From assembly GCA_905203555.1 (NCBI GenBank), contig CAJKWK010000033.1, positions 1-30,010 on the forward strand: a DNA stretch of 30,010 nucleotides, in the 5' to 3' direction. Shown here piece by piece: positions 14,805 to 19,363 of the stretch. The DNA is from an uncultured Lachnospiraceae bacterium (lineage in GTDB: Bacteria; Bacillota; Clostridia; Lachnospirales; Lachnospiraceae). Below the pieces are notes generated by a model. That model worked only from the letters and a program-made list of their open reading frames with translations. It did not search any database and was not told the origin of the DNA. Position 1 is the stretch's first letter; every line of letters starts with the position of its first letter. Position numbers and translations under genes: made by a program.

Positions 14805-14812
14805 AATTATGG
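14805..14812 (-). promoter_or_regulatory. Class B promoter core CCATAATT
   Basis: Exact core 52 bases before the preferred DUF2130 start, or 25 before the alternative start at 14779. Confidence 0.6.
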
Positions 14813-14830
14813 AATCATATAATAGCACAT

Positions 14831-14860
14831 AAAAAACACAGTCCAGAAAAATTCCGGACT
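14831..14860 (-). terminator. Terminator upstream of the DUF2130 gene
   Basis: Minus-strand stem AGTCCGGAA/TTCTGGACT (one G-U) followed by GTGTTTTTT. It is the second of two terminators in series after the HTH gene. Confidence 0.8.
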
Positions 14861-14916
14861 ACGTTTTATAAAATTATACGTTGGTATTATTAGATAAAAA
14901 GAAAAAATGGTCATAC

Positions 14917-14945
14917 AAAAAAAGAGACTGAAATACAGCCTCTTT
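14917..14945 (-). terminator. Terminator of the HTH gene
   Basis: Minus-strand stem AAAGAGGCTG/CAGTCTCTTT followed by T-tract, seven bases after the HTH stop codon. Confidence 0.8.
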
Positions 14946-14951
14946 TCAACA

Positions 14952-15179
14952 TCACTTATATGAAATCATGTCATTGATAGATATCCCAAACAGTACACTC
15001 AGAGCGACAAAATTATCAATAGATGGTAAAGTATATCCATGAAGCCATTTGTAAATAGCGTTCGTGGTGGAAAATCCAAAATAATCCTTGAGGTCAGCAA
15101 CGGTGAATCCCTTGTTTTTTCTTAATGTATCAATGTTTAGTCCGGTTGCAACCGGATCAATTACTGGAAAATCCATCAC
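14952..15179 (-). CDS. Cro/C1-type HTH transcriptional regulator
   Basis: A 75-residue single-domain XRE-family protein. The helix-turn-helix is visible as LRKNKGFTVADLKDYFGFSTTNAIYKWLHG (about residues 19-48), followed by the TLPSIDNFVALSVLFGIS motif typical of this family. It probably binds operators on the element and could be the factor for one of the dispersed motifs described here (inference). Start by AAAAGGAGACTGTGTG before the ATG. It lies directly downstream of the tRNA cluster and the 28-codon mini-ORF and is followed by two terminators. Confidence 0.85.
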   Translation of the reverse strand: MMDFPVIDPVATGLNIDTLRKNKGFTVADLKDYFGFSTTNAIYKWLHGYTLPSIDNFVALSVLFGISINDMISYK

Positions 15180-15259
15180 ACAGTCTCCTTTTCTGGTAGA
15201 TAATATAAACCAGACAGATAATCACTGTATGTTTGTTAAAAATCAGAGAATCCATCCGG

Positions 15260-15346
15260 TCATTTAGATACACAAATAACGCACTGTTTCTGAGTGCGTT
15301 CCTGTTTTTGTTCTTCTTGACATTGACGGATCCTGTTTCTAAACAT
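15260..15346 (-). CDS. 28-residue mini-ORF with conserved hairpin (copy 2)
   Basis: The ATG at 15344-15346 follows AGAAAGGGAAAATACC, 28 bases downstream of tRNA-Arg(ACG). The 28 residues include RQCQEEQKQERTQKQ, matching RQCEQKQERACKKQ in the mini-ORF at 16294-16425. The coding DNA also forms a perfect 8-bp hairpin (AACGCACT/AGTGCGTT, 15279-15301). The corresponding hairpin in the other copy has a compensating A-T to G-C change, so conservation may be at RNA rather than peptide level. It could be a leader peptide, a toxin-like peptide or a small RNA. Confidence 0.4.
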   Translation of the reverse strand: MFRNRIRQCQEEQKQERTQKQCVICVSK

Positions 15347-15374
15347 GGTATTTTCCCTTTCTTTTTTATTATAG

Positions 15375-15446
15375 CCGGGCTACAGGGAGTCGAACCCAGA
15401 ATCGACGGTTCGTAGCCGTCTGCCTTATCCATTTGGCTATAACCCG
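15375..15446 (-). tRNA. tRNA-Arg (anticodon ACG)
   Basis: Seven-pair acceptor CGGGTTA/TAGCCCG, anticodon stem GACGG/CCGTC with loop CTACGAA, T-loop TTCGACT. Reads CGN codons if A34 becomes inosine. No encoded CCA; none of the tRNAs in this cluster encode CCA. Confidence 0.93.
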
Positions 15447-15471
15447 TAAGAATATAATATTAAACATCGAA

Positions 15472-15543
15472 TGGGGCTGGCCGGATTCGAACCGGCGACT
15501 GCGAGAGTCAAAGTCTCGTGCCTTACCGCTTGGCGACAACCCT
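15472..15543 (-). tRNA. tRNA-Gln (anticodon TTG)
   Basis: Anticodon stem CGAGA/TCTCG with loop CTTTGAC, T-arm GCCGG/CCGGC with loop TTCGAAT. Acceptor AGGGTTG/CAGCCCC has a 1-72 mismatch. Confidence 0.9.
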
Positions 15544-15549
15544 ATAAAG

Positions 15550-15620
15550 CTGCGGATAAAGGAATCGAACCTCTACTTACCGGGTCAGAGCCGGCTGTAC
15601 TTCCGTTATACGAATCCGCA
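15550..15620 (-). tRNA. tRNA-Gln (anticodon CTG)
   Basis: Perfect acceptor TGCGGAT/ATCCGCA with U1-A72 and discriminator G, both usual for glutamine tRNAs. Anticodon loop CTCTGAC. Not a suppressor (CTA). Confidence 0.92.
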
Positions 15621-15624
15621 AAAA

Positions 15625-15735
15625 TGACCCCAGGGGAATCGAATCCTCCATCTCTTTTACATCCCTTTTACATTCCACTCTTTTACATTCCACTTTGGAG
15701 AGATTTGTATCAAAAACGATTAATCTATGGGGTCA
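15625..15735 (-). other. Aberrant tRNA-like locus carrying a CRISPR-like repeat
   Basis: On the minus strand the ends are a perfect seven-pair acceptor TGACCCC/GGGGTCA. The 5' part continues like a D-arm (ATAGATTAATCG) and the 3' part has a T-loop-like TTCGATT before CCCC, resembling tRNA-Glu nearby. The middle has no anticodon arm. Instead 15682-15710 matches the CRISPR-like repeat of 243-406 at 25 of 29 positions, and its 3' end (TGGAATGTAAA) is repeated at 15667-15677, with a shorter ATGTAAA copy at 15656-15662. The total of 111 bases is too long for a normal tRNA. It may be a tRNA gene broken by insertion or recombination of the repeat, or a deliberate tRNA-crRNA hybrid transcript. Confidence 0.6.
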
Positions 15736-15739
15736 TACA

Positions 15740-15812
15740 TGTGCGTAGAGGGATTCGAACCCTCGACCTAATGATTAAAAGTCATTTGCTCTACCTACTG
15801 AGCTATGCGCAC
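15740..15812 (-). tRNA. tRNA-Lys (anticodon TTT), copy 1
   Basis: Anticodon loop CTTTTAA in stem ATGA/TCAT, T-arm GAGGG/CCCTC, discriminator A. One acceptor mismatch. First tRNA downstream of the class A promoter at 15839-15908. Confidence 0.92.
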
Positions 15813-15838
15813 AAAACAATTTGAATGGAAACATCTAT

Positions 15839-15908
15839 ACAATATCATGAATTTGACTGTACGGCAAAATACATATCTTGCGGATAACAAAAAAGTGACT
15901 TTTTACTA
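15839..15908 (-). promoter_or_regulatory. Class A promoter inside the tRNA cluster
   Basis: Minus strand: AAAAAGTCACTTTTTT, TTATCCGCAA (15878-15887), 10 bases, TTGCCG -35 (15862-15867), 17 bases, TATTGT -10 (15839-15844). It would start transcription just before tRNA-Lys (5' end 15812). Confidence 0.65.
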
Positions 15909-15911
15909 TCA

Positions 15912-15980
15912 AGCACCGTGACGGAATCGAACCGTCCTCAATGGTTTTGCAGACCACTGCCGCGCCTCACGGTACGGTGC
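15912..15980 (-). tRNA. tRNA-Cys (anticodon GCA)
   Basis: Perfect acceptor GCACCGT/ACGGTGC, discriminator T as required for cysteine, anticodon loop CTGCAAA, T-arm GACGG/CCGTC. Confidence 0.94.
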
Positions 15981-15983
15981 GTA

Positions 15984-16056
15984 CGACCCCAGCCGGACTT
16001 GAACCGTGCATCTGCAGCTTGAAAGGCTGCTGTCATAGCCTTTAGACTATGGGGCC
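15984..16056 (-). tRNA. tRNA-Glu (anticodon TTC)
   Basis: Acceptor GGCCCCA/TGGGGTC, anticodon stem GCAGC/GCTGC with loop CTTTCAA, discriminator G. The T-stem has two weak pairs. Its ends resemble those of the aberrant locus at 15625-15735. Confidence 0.92.
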
Positions 16057-16060
16057 AGAG

Positions 16061-16132
16061 TGCGCATGACAGGATTCGAACCTGTGGTATACGGGTTAAA
16101 AGCCCGTTGCCATACCACTTGGCTACATGCGC
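16061..16132 (-). tRNA. tRNA-Lys (anticodon TTT), copy 2
   Basis: Perfect acceptor GCGCATG/CATGCGC, anticodon stem ACGGG/CCCGT with loop CTTTTAA, discriminator A. The sequence differs clearly from copy 1, so this is not a recent duplication. Confidence 0.93.
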
Positions 16133-16145
16133 AAATACAATAAAC

Positions 16146-16217
16146 TGTGTATACTGGGACTCGAACCCAGAACCTGACGGTTAAGAGCCGCCTGCTCTGC
16201 CATTAAGCTACATACAC
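16146..16217 (-). tRNA. tRNA-Lys (anticodon CTT)
   Basis: Acceptor GTGTATG/TATACAC, anticodon loop CTCTTAA, discriminator A. Third lysine tRNA in the cluster. A terminator hairpin abuts its 5' end. Confidence 0.93.
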
Positions 16218-16250
16218 AAAAAACCGTTTATCCATCACGGACAAACGGTT
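16217..16250 (-). terminator. Strong terminator between tRNA groups
   Basis: Minus-strand 12-base stem AACCGTTTGTCC/GGATAAACGGTT (one mismatch) with a five-base loop and trailing T. It terminates the mini-ORF transcript starting near 16460. Confidence 0.85.
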
Positions 16251-16293
16251 CTAAATCAGGAGATGCAGGATAAACATAGGGTTTTGATACCTT

Positions 16294-16425
16294 TTATGTA
16301 TATGATTTTAAATCCTGCGTTTTACAAAATAGACCATTCCGTGATGACACGCTAAAAGCACGCTGTTTTTTACAAGCGCGTTCCTGTTTTTGTTCACATT
16401 GACGTTTCATCATTATGGTTGTCAT
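16294..16425 (-). CDS. 43-residue mini-ORF with conserved hairpin (copy 1)
   Basis: The ATG at 16423-16425 follows an excellent ribosome binding site (AAAGGAGGATAAAACC) and a near-consensus sigma-70 promoter (16467-16495). The 43 residues start MTTIMMKRQCEQKQERACKK and share RQC-EQKQER-KxQ with the mini-ORF at 15260-15346. An internal hairpin ACGCGCT/AGCGTG followed by TTTT could act as an attenuator-like terminator. It is the only clear protein-like frame inside the tRNA cluster. Function unknown; leader peptide, toxic peptide or RNA element are all possible. Confidence 0.5.
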   Translation of the reverse strand: MTTIMMKRQCEQKQERACKKQRAFSVSSRNGLFCKTQDLKSYT

Positions 16426-16466
16426 GGTTTTATCCTCCTTTAATATTTTTACTTCTTTCTATCTGT

Positions 16467-16495
16467 ATTATATCGTTTCTTTTCTTGATTGTCTA
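16467..16495 (-). promoter_or_regulatory. Sigma-70-like promoter of the 43-residue mini-ORF
   Basis: Minus strand TAGACA (16490-16495), 17 bases, TATAAT (16467-16472). An inverted repeat GTCTA/TAGAC overlaps the -35 box and could be an operator. It belongs to neither class A nor class B. Confidence 0.65.
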
Positions 16496-16527
16496 TCTAC
16501 TGCTGGTAGACTTTTTATGAATGAAAG

Positions 16528-16599
16528 CAGGCCGAACAGGATTTGAACCTATACCAACGGTTTTGGAGACCGCTATGCTGCCAATTACACCACCGACCT
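16528..16599 (-). tRNA. tRNA-Trp (anticodon CCA)
   Basis: Acceptor AGGTCGG/TCGGCCT with wobbles, anticodon stem GCGGT/ACCGT with loop CTCCAAA, discriminator G. Confidence 0.93.
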
Positions 16600-16603
16600 A
16601 TGG

Positions 16604-16676
16604 GGTGACTGACGGGACTTGAACCCGCAAATGGCGGAACCACAATCCGCTGCTGTACCAGTTGAGCCACAGTCAC
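16604..16676 (-). tRNA. tRNA-His (anticodon GTG)
   Basis: Perfect acceptor GTGACTG/CAGTCAC, anticodon stem GCGGA/TCCGC with loop TTGTGGT, discriminator C as expected for histidine. Confidence 0.93.
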
Positions 16677-16678
16677 AA

Positions 16679-16752
16679 TCTTCCCTAAGGGATTCGAACC
16701 CCTAACCAACAGATCCGGAATCTGTTGCACTATCCGATTATGCTAAGGGAAG
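16679..16752 (-). tRNA. tRNA-Arg (anticodon CCG)
   Basis: Perfect acceptor CTTCCCT/AGGGAAG, anticodon stem ACAGA/TCTGT with loop TTCCGGA, discriminator A. Confidence 0.93.
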
Positions 16753-16756
16753 AAAC

Positions 16757-16828
16757 TACCACCGATGGGACTCGAACCCATGACCTTCCGCGTATGAAGC
16801 GGATGCTCTGCCGCTGAGCTACAATGGA
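16757..16828 (-). tRNA. tRNA-Met or tRNA-Ile2 (anticodon CAT), copy 1
   Basis: Anticodon stem TCCGC/GCGGA with loop TTCATAC; acceptor TCCATTG/CGGTGGT with a 1-72 mismatch. It lacks the GGG/CCC anticodon-stem pairs of initiators, though the unpaired 1-72 is initiator-like. Amino-acid identity is not certain. Confidence 0.85.
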
Positions 16829-16829
16829 G

Positions 16830-16902
16830 TGCTGACGAGAGGAATCGAACCTCGGACCATCCGCATATCAGGCGGGAGCTCTACCAACTGAGCTACGTCA
16901 GC
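16830..16902 (-). tRNA. tRNA-Ile (anticodon GAT)
   Basis: Perfect acceptor GCTGACG/CGTCAGC, anticodon loop CTGATAT, T-arm GAGG/CCTC, discriminator A. Confidence 0.93.
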
Positions 16903-16906
16903 AAAA

Positions 16907-16978
16907 CGCCTATACCGGGAGTTGAACCCGGTTTTCCGCCGTGACAGGGCGGCGATCTAACCGATAATCTATATAGGC
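16907..16978 (-). tRNA. tRNA-Asp (anticodon GTC)
   Basis: Perfect acceptor GCCTATA/TATAGGC, anticodon stem CCGCC/GGCGG with loop CTGTCAC, discriminator G. Confidence 0.94.
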
Positions 16979-16989
16979 AAGATGAAAAA

Positions 16990-17062
16990 TGGAATTGGTG
17001 GGACTTGAACCCACGACATCTCGCTTGCAGAGCGAGTGTTCTCCCAACTGAACTACAACCTC
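16990..17062 (-). tRNA. tRNA-Ala (anticodon TGC)
   Basis: Anticodon stem CTCGC/GCGAG with loop TCTGCAA. The acceptor GAGGTTG/CAATTCC keeps the G3-U70 pair that marks alanine tRNAs, although pair 2-71 is mismatched. Confidence 0.9.
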
Positions 17063-17093
17063 AAATGAATCTTTCCTAATAGTTTTTAGGAAA

Positions 17094-17166
17094 AGCCGAA
17101 GATGGGACTCGAACCCATAACCTTTCGCTTACAAGGCGACTGCGCTGCCAATTGCGCCACACCGGC
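17094..17166 (-). tRNA. tRNA-Thr (anticodon TGT)
   Basis: Acceptor GCCGGTG/CTTCGGC with one mismatch, anticodon loop CTTGTAA, T-arm ATGGG/CCCAT, discriminator T. Confidence 0.92.
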
Positions 17167-17223
17167 AAATAAAATGATGTTAAAAGCTTACAGTTCAAAA
17201 ACTCTCGATACTGAAAGTTTCGC

Positions 17224-17296
17224 TGTCCGCAGAAGGACTCGAACCTCCAACCCACTGCTTGTAAGGCAATTGCTCTCCCAGTTGCGCTATGCGGAC
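17224..17296 (-). tRNA. tRNA-Val (anticodon TAC)
   Basis: Perfect acceptor GTCCGCA/TGCGGAC, anticodon stem TTGC/GCAG with loop CTTACAA, discriminator A. Confidence 0.93.
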
Positions 17297-17445
17297 ATAA
17301 GTAGCATACTATTGCGAACTTGCCGTATGCCAGGGCGGCTCTTTTTGATTTCTCCTCAAAAACAAAATCGTTTTGGGATATGCCGCAGGGACATACCTGC
17401 GGAATTGAGAAAAGGTAGTACGAAATAAGAACCTCTATTCTCAAA
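17297..17445. other. ORF-free tRNA spacer with several strong stems
   Basis: 149 bases without a supported gene. Perfect inverted repeats: TTGAGAA/TTCTCAA (17405-17411 with 17438-17444), CCGCAGG/CCTGCGG (17383-17389 with 17396-17402), CAAAA/TTTTG (17363-17375) and GCATAC/GTATGC (17304-17309 with 17325-17330). It may be a structured RNA or processing elements. Confidence 0.4.
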
Positions 17446-17522
17446 TGCGGAAGCGGGAGTCGAACCCGCTATTACTGGGATATGAGCCCAGGGTGATCTA
17501 TGTATCCATTTCACTCTCCCGC
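17446..17522 (-). tRNA. tRNA-Met-type (anticodon CAT), copy 2
   Basis: Acceptor GCGGGAG/CTTCCGC, anticodon stem CTGGG/CCCAG with loop CTCATAT. The three G-C pairs next to the loop are an initiator feature, but 1-72 is a normal G-C pair, so initiator, elongator or Ile2 identity is open. 77 bases long with a large D-arm. Confidence 0.85.
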
Positions 17523-17523
17523 A

Positions 17524-17595
17524 AGCCGATGGTAGGATTTGAACCTACAACCTTATGCTTACGATGCATCTGCACTGCCATTGTGCTACACCGGC
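17524..17595 (-). tRNA. tRNA-Thr (anticodon CGT)
   Basis: Acceptor GCCGGTG/CATCGGC with one wobble, anticodon stem GATGC/GCATA with loop ATCGTAA, discriminator T. Separated from the previous tRNA by one base. Confidence 0.9.
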
Positions 17596-17776
17596 AATTT
17601 TTTTTGCGCATTCCCTTATAAAACCACTTGTCCAGTCGCATTGCTGGCACTCATATGACTTCCAGGAAAAATCAGAATTACCGACTACTGCTCCTCACGG
17701 CCATGGTCTTATCTCTCTGATTAAGTTTTTTCGCCAGATTTTCTAGCAGGTTGATTCCTCTGGCTCTATGGAAAAA
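17596..17776. other. ORF-free tRNA spacer with three stem-loops
   Basis: 181 bases without a supported gene. Inverted repeats: GCCAGA/TCTGGC (17733-17738 with 17759-17764), AATCAGA/TCTGATT (17670-17676 with 17716-17722) and CTGG/CCAG (17644-17647 with 17662-17665). Likely part of the tRNA-cluster transcript. Confidence 0.4.
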
Positions 17777-17850
17777 TGGATTCTCTGGGACTTGAACCCA
17801 GGACCGTCCGGTTATGAGCCGGATGCTCTGACCGACTGAGCTAAAAATCC
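17777..17850 (-). tRNA. tRNA-Met or tRNA-Ile2 (anticodon CAT), copy 3
   Basis: Acceptor GGATTTT/AGAATCC, anticodon stem TCCGG/CCGGA with loop CTCATAA, T-arm CTGGG/CCCAG, discriminator A. Confidence 0.88.
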
Positions 17851-17978
17851 ATGTGCGGTTATACTGGTCGGATTACATATCCCCTTCGGTCCCGCACAGC
17901 AGGAAACACCAGTATTATTTTTAGATTCGCAGGACAGTGACCGTATGCAACCTGCTATCTGGGCGCGACCCAGAACCA
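17851..17978. other. ORF-free tRNA spacer with possible pseudoknot
   Basis: 128 bases. ATACTGGT/ACCAGTAT (17861-17868 with 17908-17915) is a perfect 8-bp pair. GTGCGG/CCGCAC (17853-17858 with 17892-17897) crosses it, which would give a pseudoknot or two alternative folds. Further stems are GCAGG/CCTGC and CTGGG/CCCAG (17959-17963 with 17969-17973). A Cys-containing frame crosses it on the minus strand but has no ribosome binding site and runs into the tRNA. Confidence 0.4.
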
Positions 17979-18052
17979 TCGGAATAGCCGGAATCGAACC
18001 GACGACCTCCTGATCCCAAATCAGGCGCCCTGCCAAACTGGGCTATATTCCG
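17979..18052 (-). tRNA. tRNA-Pro (anticodon TGG)
   Basis: Perfect acceptor CGGAATA/TATTCCG, anticodon stem CCTGA/TCAGG with loop TTTGGGA, discriminator A. Confidence 0.93.
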
Positions 18053-18088
18053 AAAAATATCTCCAATTAAGTGAAAATGTGATTGGAG
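18053..18088 (-). terminator. Terminator upstream of tRNA-Pro
   Basis: Minus-strand stem CTCCAAT/ATTGGAG around a 14-base loop, then ATATTTTT. It would end transcripts coming from the structured spacer at 18100-18235. Confidence 0.65.
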
Positions 18089-18099
18089 TACATTAACTT

Positions 18100-18370
18100 T
18101 ATTGAGTAGTTATCCGATATTTCACCGTTTTACTGGTTCGTCACCAAACTACTCGAACGGCTCCCGAAACGACTCTCCTCGGAATAGGGTTAGTCCAGCA
18201 CAAAACAAATTGTCCTAAGGAGGCGACAAGAGCCAAACAGTCAAACAAATAAAACATATTAGCTTGAAGGGAGTATTTTGTTCTTTTTCTTATATTTTGT
18301 GCTTATATATCCGGATGAATTTTGTTGCACATCCGGTATTAAAAAAGGATTCTGCTCTCGCAGTCCTTTA
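18100..18370. other. ORF-free spacer with a structured-RNA candidate
   Basis: No gene is seen. GAGTAGTT/AACTACTC (18104-18111 with 18147-18154) encloses TGGT/ACCA. CCGTT/AACGG (18125-18129 with 18156-18160) crosses it. A 76-base unit at 18159-18234 is closed by GGCTC/GAGCC with inner CTCCT/AGGAG. On the minus strand it is followed by the terminator at 18053-18088. A further CCGGATG/CATCCGG hairpin lies near 18310-18337. Not recognised as a known RNA family. Confidence 0.45.
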
Positions 18371-18443
18371 AGCACGTAATGGGATTCGAACCCATCCGAC
18401 CTGCTTGGAAGGCAGGTATGCTATCCACTGACATCACACGTGC
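18371..18443 (-). tRNA. tRNA-Gly (anticodon TCC)
   Basis: Acceptor GCACGTG/TACGTGC with a terminal wobble, anticodon stem CCTGC/GCAGG with loop CTTCCAA, T-arm ATGGG/CCCAT, discriminator T. Confidence 0.93.
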
Positions 18444-18536
18444 ATTTTTGCGGATTACACAATATGTGTCGTCCGCCCGGTAATTTTTCCCGTTTAACAA
18501 CATCAAAGGAAGTGCCTTTCCAAATGATATCGTGAA
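18444..18536. other. ORF-free tRNA spacer with a strong hairpin
   Basis: 93 bases. A two-part hairpin pairs GCGGA with TCCGC and, inside it, ACACA with TGTGT (about 18449-18476). No T-tract follows, so it is not a simple terminator. No gene. Confidence 0.35.
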
Positions 18537-18609
18537 TGGGACAGGTTGGTGTCGAACCAACTCCTGCGGATTTTCAGTCCGCTGCTTCTACCGAGTTAGC
18601 TTCTGTCCC
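18537..18609 (-). tRNA. tRNA-Phe (anticodon GAA)
   Basis: Perfect acceptor GGGACAG/CTGTCCC, anticodon stem GCGGA/TCCGC with loop CTGAAAA, discriminator A. Confidence 0.94.
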
Positions 18610-18613
18610 CAAA

Positions 18614-18686
18614 CGCTTAGAGCAGGAATTGAACCTGCGACAGGGTGGTTAACAGCCACCTGCTCTACCAACTGAGCTATCCAAGC
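18614..18686 (-). tRNA. tRNA-Asn (anticodon GTT), copy 1
   Basis: Acceptor GCTTGGA/TCTAAGC, anticodon stem GGTGG/CCACC with loop CTGTTAA, discriminator G. Its 5' end lies six bases after a class B core. Confidence 0.94.
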
Positions 18687-18691
18687 AATTT

Positions 18692-18699
18692 AATTATGG
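18692..18699 (-). promoter_or_regulatory. Class B core CCATAATT directly before tRNA-Asn
   Basis: Exact core ending six bases before the mature tRNA 5' end. If it works as a -10 element, transcription would start almost at the tRNA itself. It is the only class B core in front of an RNA gene. Confidence 0.55.
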
Positions 18700-18732
18700 A
18701 ATCATTTTTGAAAAAATAAGTTTTTTCAAAAA

Positions 18733-18804
18733 CTCCCGGAGTAGGGATCGAACCTACGACCATCTGGTTAACAGCCAGCTGCTCTGCCTCTGAGCTATCC
18801 GGAA
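18733..18804 (-). tRNA. tRNA-Asn (anticodon GTT), copy 2
   Basis: Acceptor TTCCGGA/TCCGGGA, anticodon stem GCTGG/CCAGA with loop CTGTTAA, discriminator G. First tRNA of the cluster, behind the class A promoter at 18830-18897. Confidence 0.93.
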
Positions 18805-18829
18805 TGATTGATTTATTGTGAATAACCTT

Positions 18830-18897
18830 ATTTTACCGTATTCTTTTTATAGACTCAAATTTCAAAACCTTGCGGATAAGAAAAAACCTTGTTTTTT
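18830..18897 (-). promoter_or_regulatory. Class A promoter at the head of the tRNA cluster
   Basis: Minus strand: A-tract and T-tract, TTATCCGCAA (18870-18879), 11 bases, TTGAGT -35 (18853-18858), 17 bases, TAAAAT -10 (18830-18835). The stretch from -35 to -10 closely resembles the rep promoter at 21105-21133. Confidence 0.75.
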
Positions 18898-18902
18898 TAC
18901 AT

Positions 18903-18937
18903 AAAAAAACTGTCTGCAAAATATTTTTCACAGACAG
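18903..18937 (-). terminator. Terminator of the 68-residue ORF
   Basis: Minus-strand stem CTGTCTG/CAGACAG with an A/T loop and seven T, about 20 bases after the stop at 18959. Confidence 0.85.
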
Positions 18938-18958
18938 AGAAAGAAGGGATTCTTATTT

Positions 18959-19165
18959 CTACACCCAAGTAACCAACAATGATGCAATATTAAAATAAGG
19001 GTATAGAAACTGTCTGTGACATTTATTTTGATTCCAAAATGGTATAATATTTCCGAAAAAATTGGCGTGACCATCGAAAAAACGGTGTGCAAAAGAAAGC
19101 ATTCCTTGTTTTGGTATGCTGACTGTATTTGTATCGACTGTATTCCAAATATGCTTTCTACACAT
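18959..19165 (-). CDS. Hypothetical 68-residue protein
   Basis: The ATG at 19163-19165 follows AAAGGAGAACCATC, a strong ribosome binding site. The product begins MCRKHIWNTVDTNTVSIPKQ and is rich in Phe, Asn, His and Ile (SFAHRFFDGHANFFGNIIPF). It has no clear signal peptide and no family match that I recognise. A terminator follows within 25 bases. Good translation signals and a dedicated terminator argue for a real small gene. Confidence 0.55.
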   Translation of the reverse strand: MCRKHIWNTVDTNTVSIPKQGMLSFAHRFFDGHANFFGNIIPFWNQNKCHRQFLYPYFNIASLLVTWV

Positions 19166-19189
19166 GATGGTTCTCCTTTCTTTCGAAAA

Positions 19190-19243
19190 TAAAAAATGCC
19201 CATACGACAATAAACGCATAATAGCGTTTATATCGGATAGGCA
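19190..19243 (-). terminator. Terminator after the phosphatase region
   Basis: Minus-strand stem AAACGC/GCGTTT inside a longer imperfect stem (TGCCTAT with ATGGGCA), followed by TTTTTTATTTT. Confidence 0.7.
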
Positions 19244-19363
19244 CTTCCTTTAATTGTCTGTCATACTACCATATTCAGATATAAAAGTCAAGAGCTTTTT
19301 TGAAAAAACCAACAGACTTTTTCGATTTTCACTCTGACACCTCTCTCCCACATACCAAAAAAA

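Noticed and set aside
15471..15824. Plus-strand ORF of 117 codons and other long frames across 15157-18560
   Set aside because: They are translations across tRNA genes on the opposite or same strand, lack ribosome binding sites and repeat tRNA-derived words.
17446..17522. Initiator tRNA-fMet
   Set aside because: The G-C rich anticodon stem fits, but the 1-72 pair is a normal G-C; identity left open.
17812..18036. Cys-containing frame in the tRNA spacer at 17851-17978
   Set aside because: It runs into tRNA genes on both sides, has no ribosome binding site, and the DNA is better explained by stem structures.
18159..18234. A 76-base unit closed by GGCTC/GAGCC as a 26th tRNA
   Set aside because: No T-loop (TTC) and no anticodon arm; kept as a structured-RNA candidate only.
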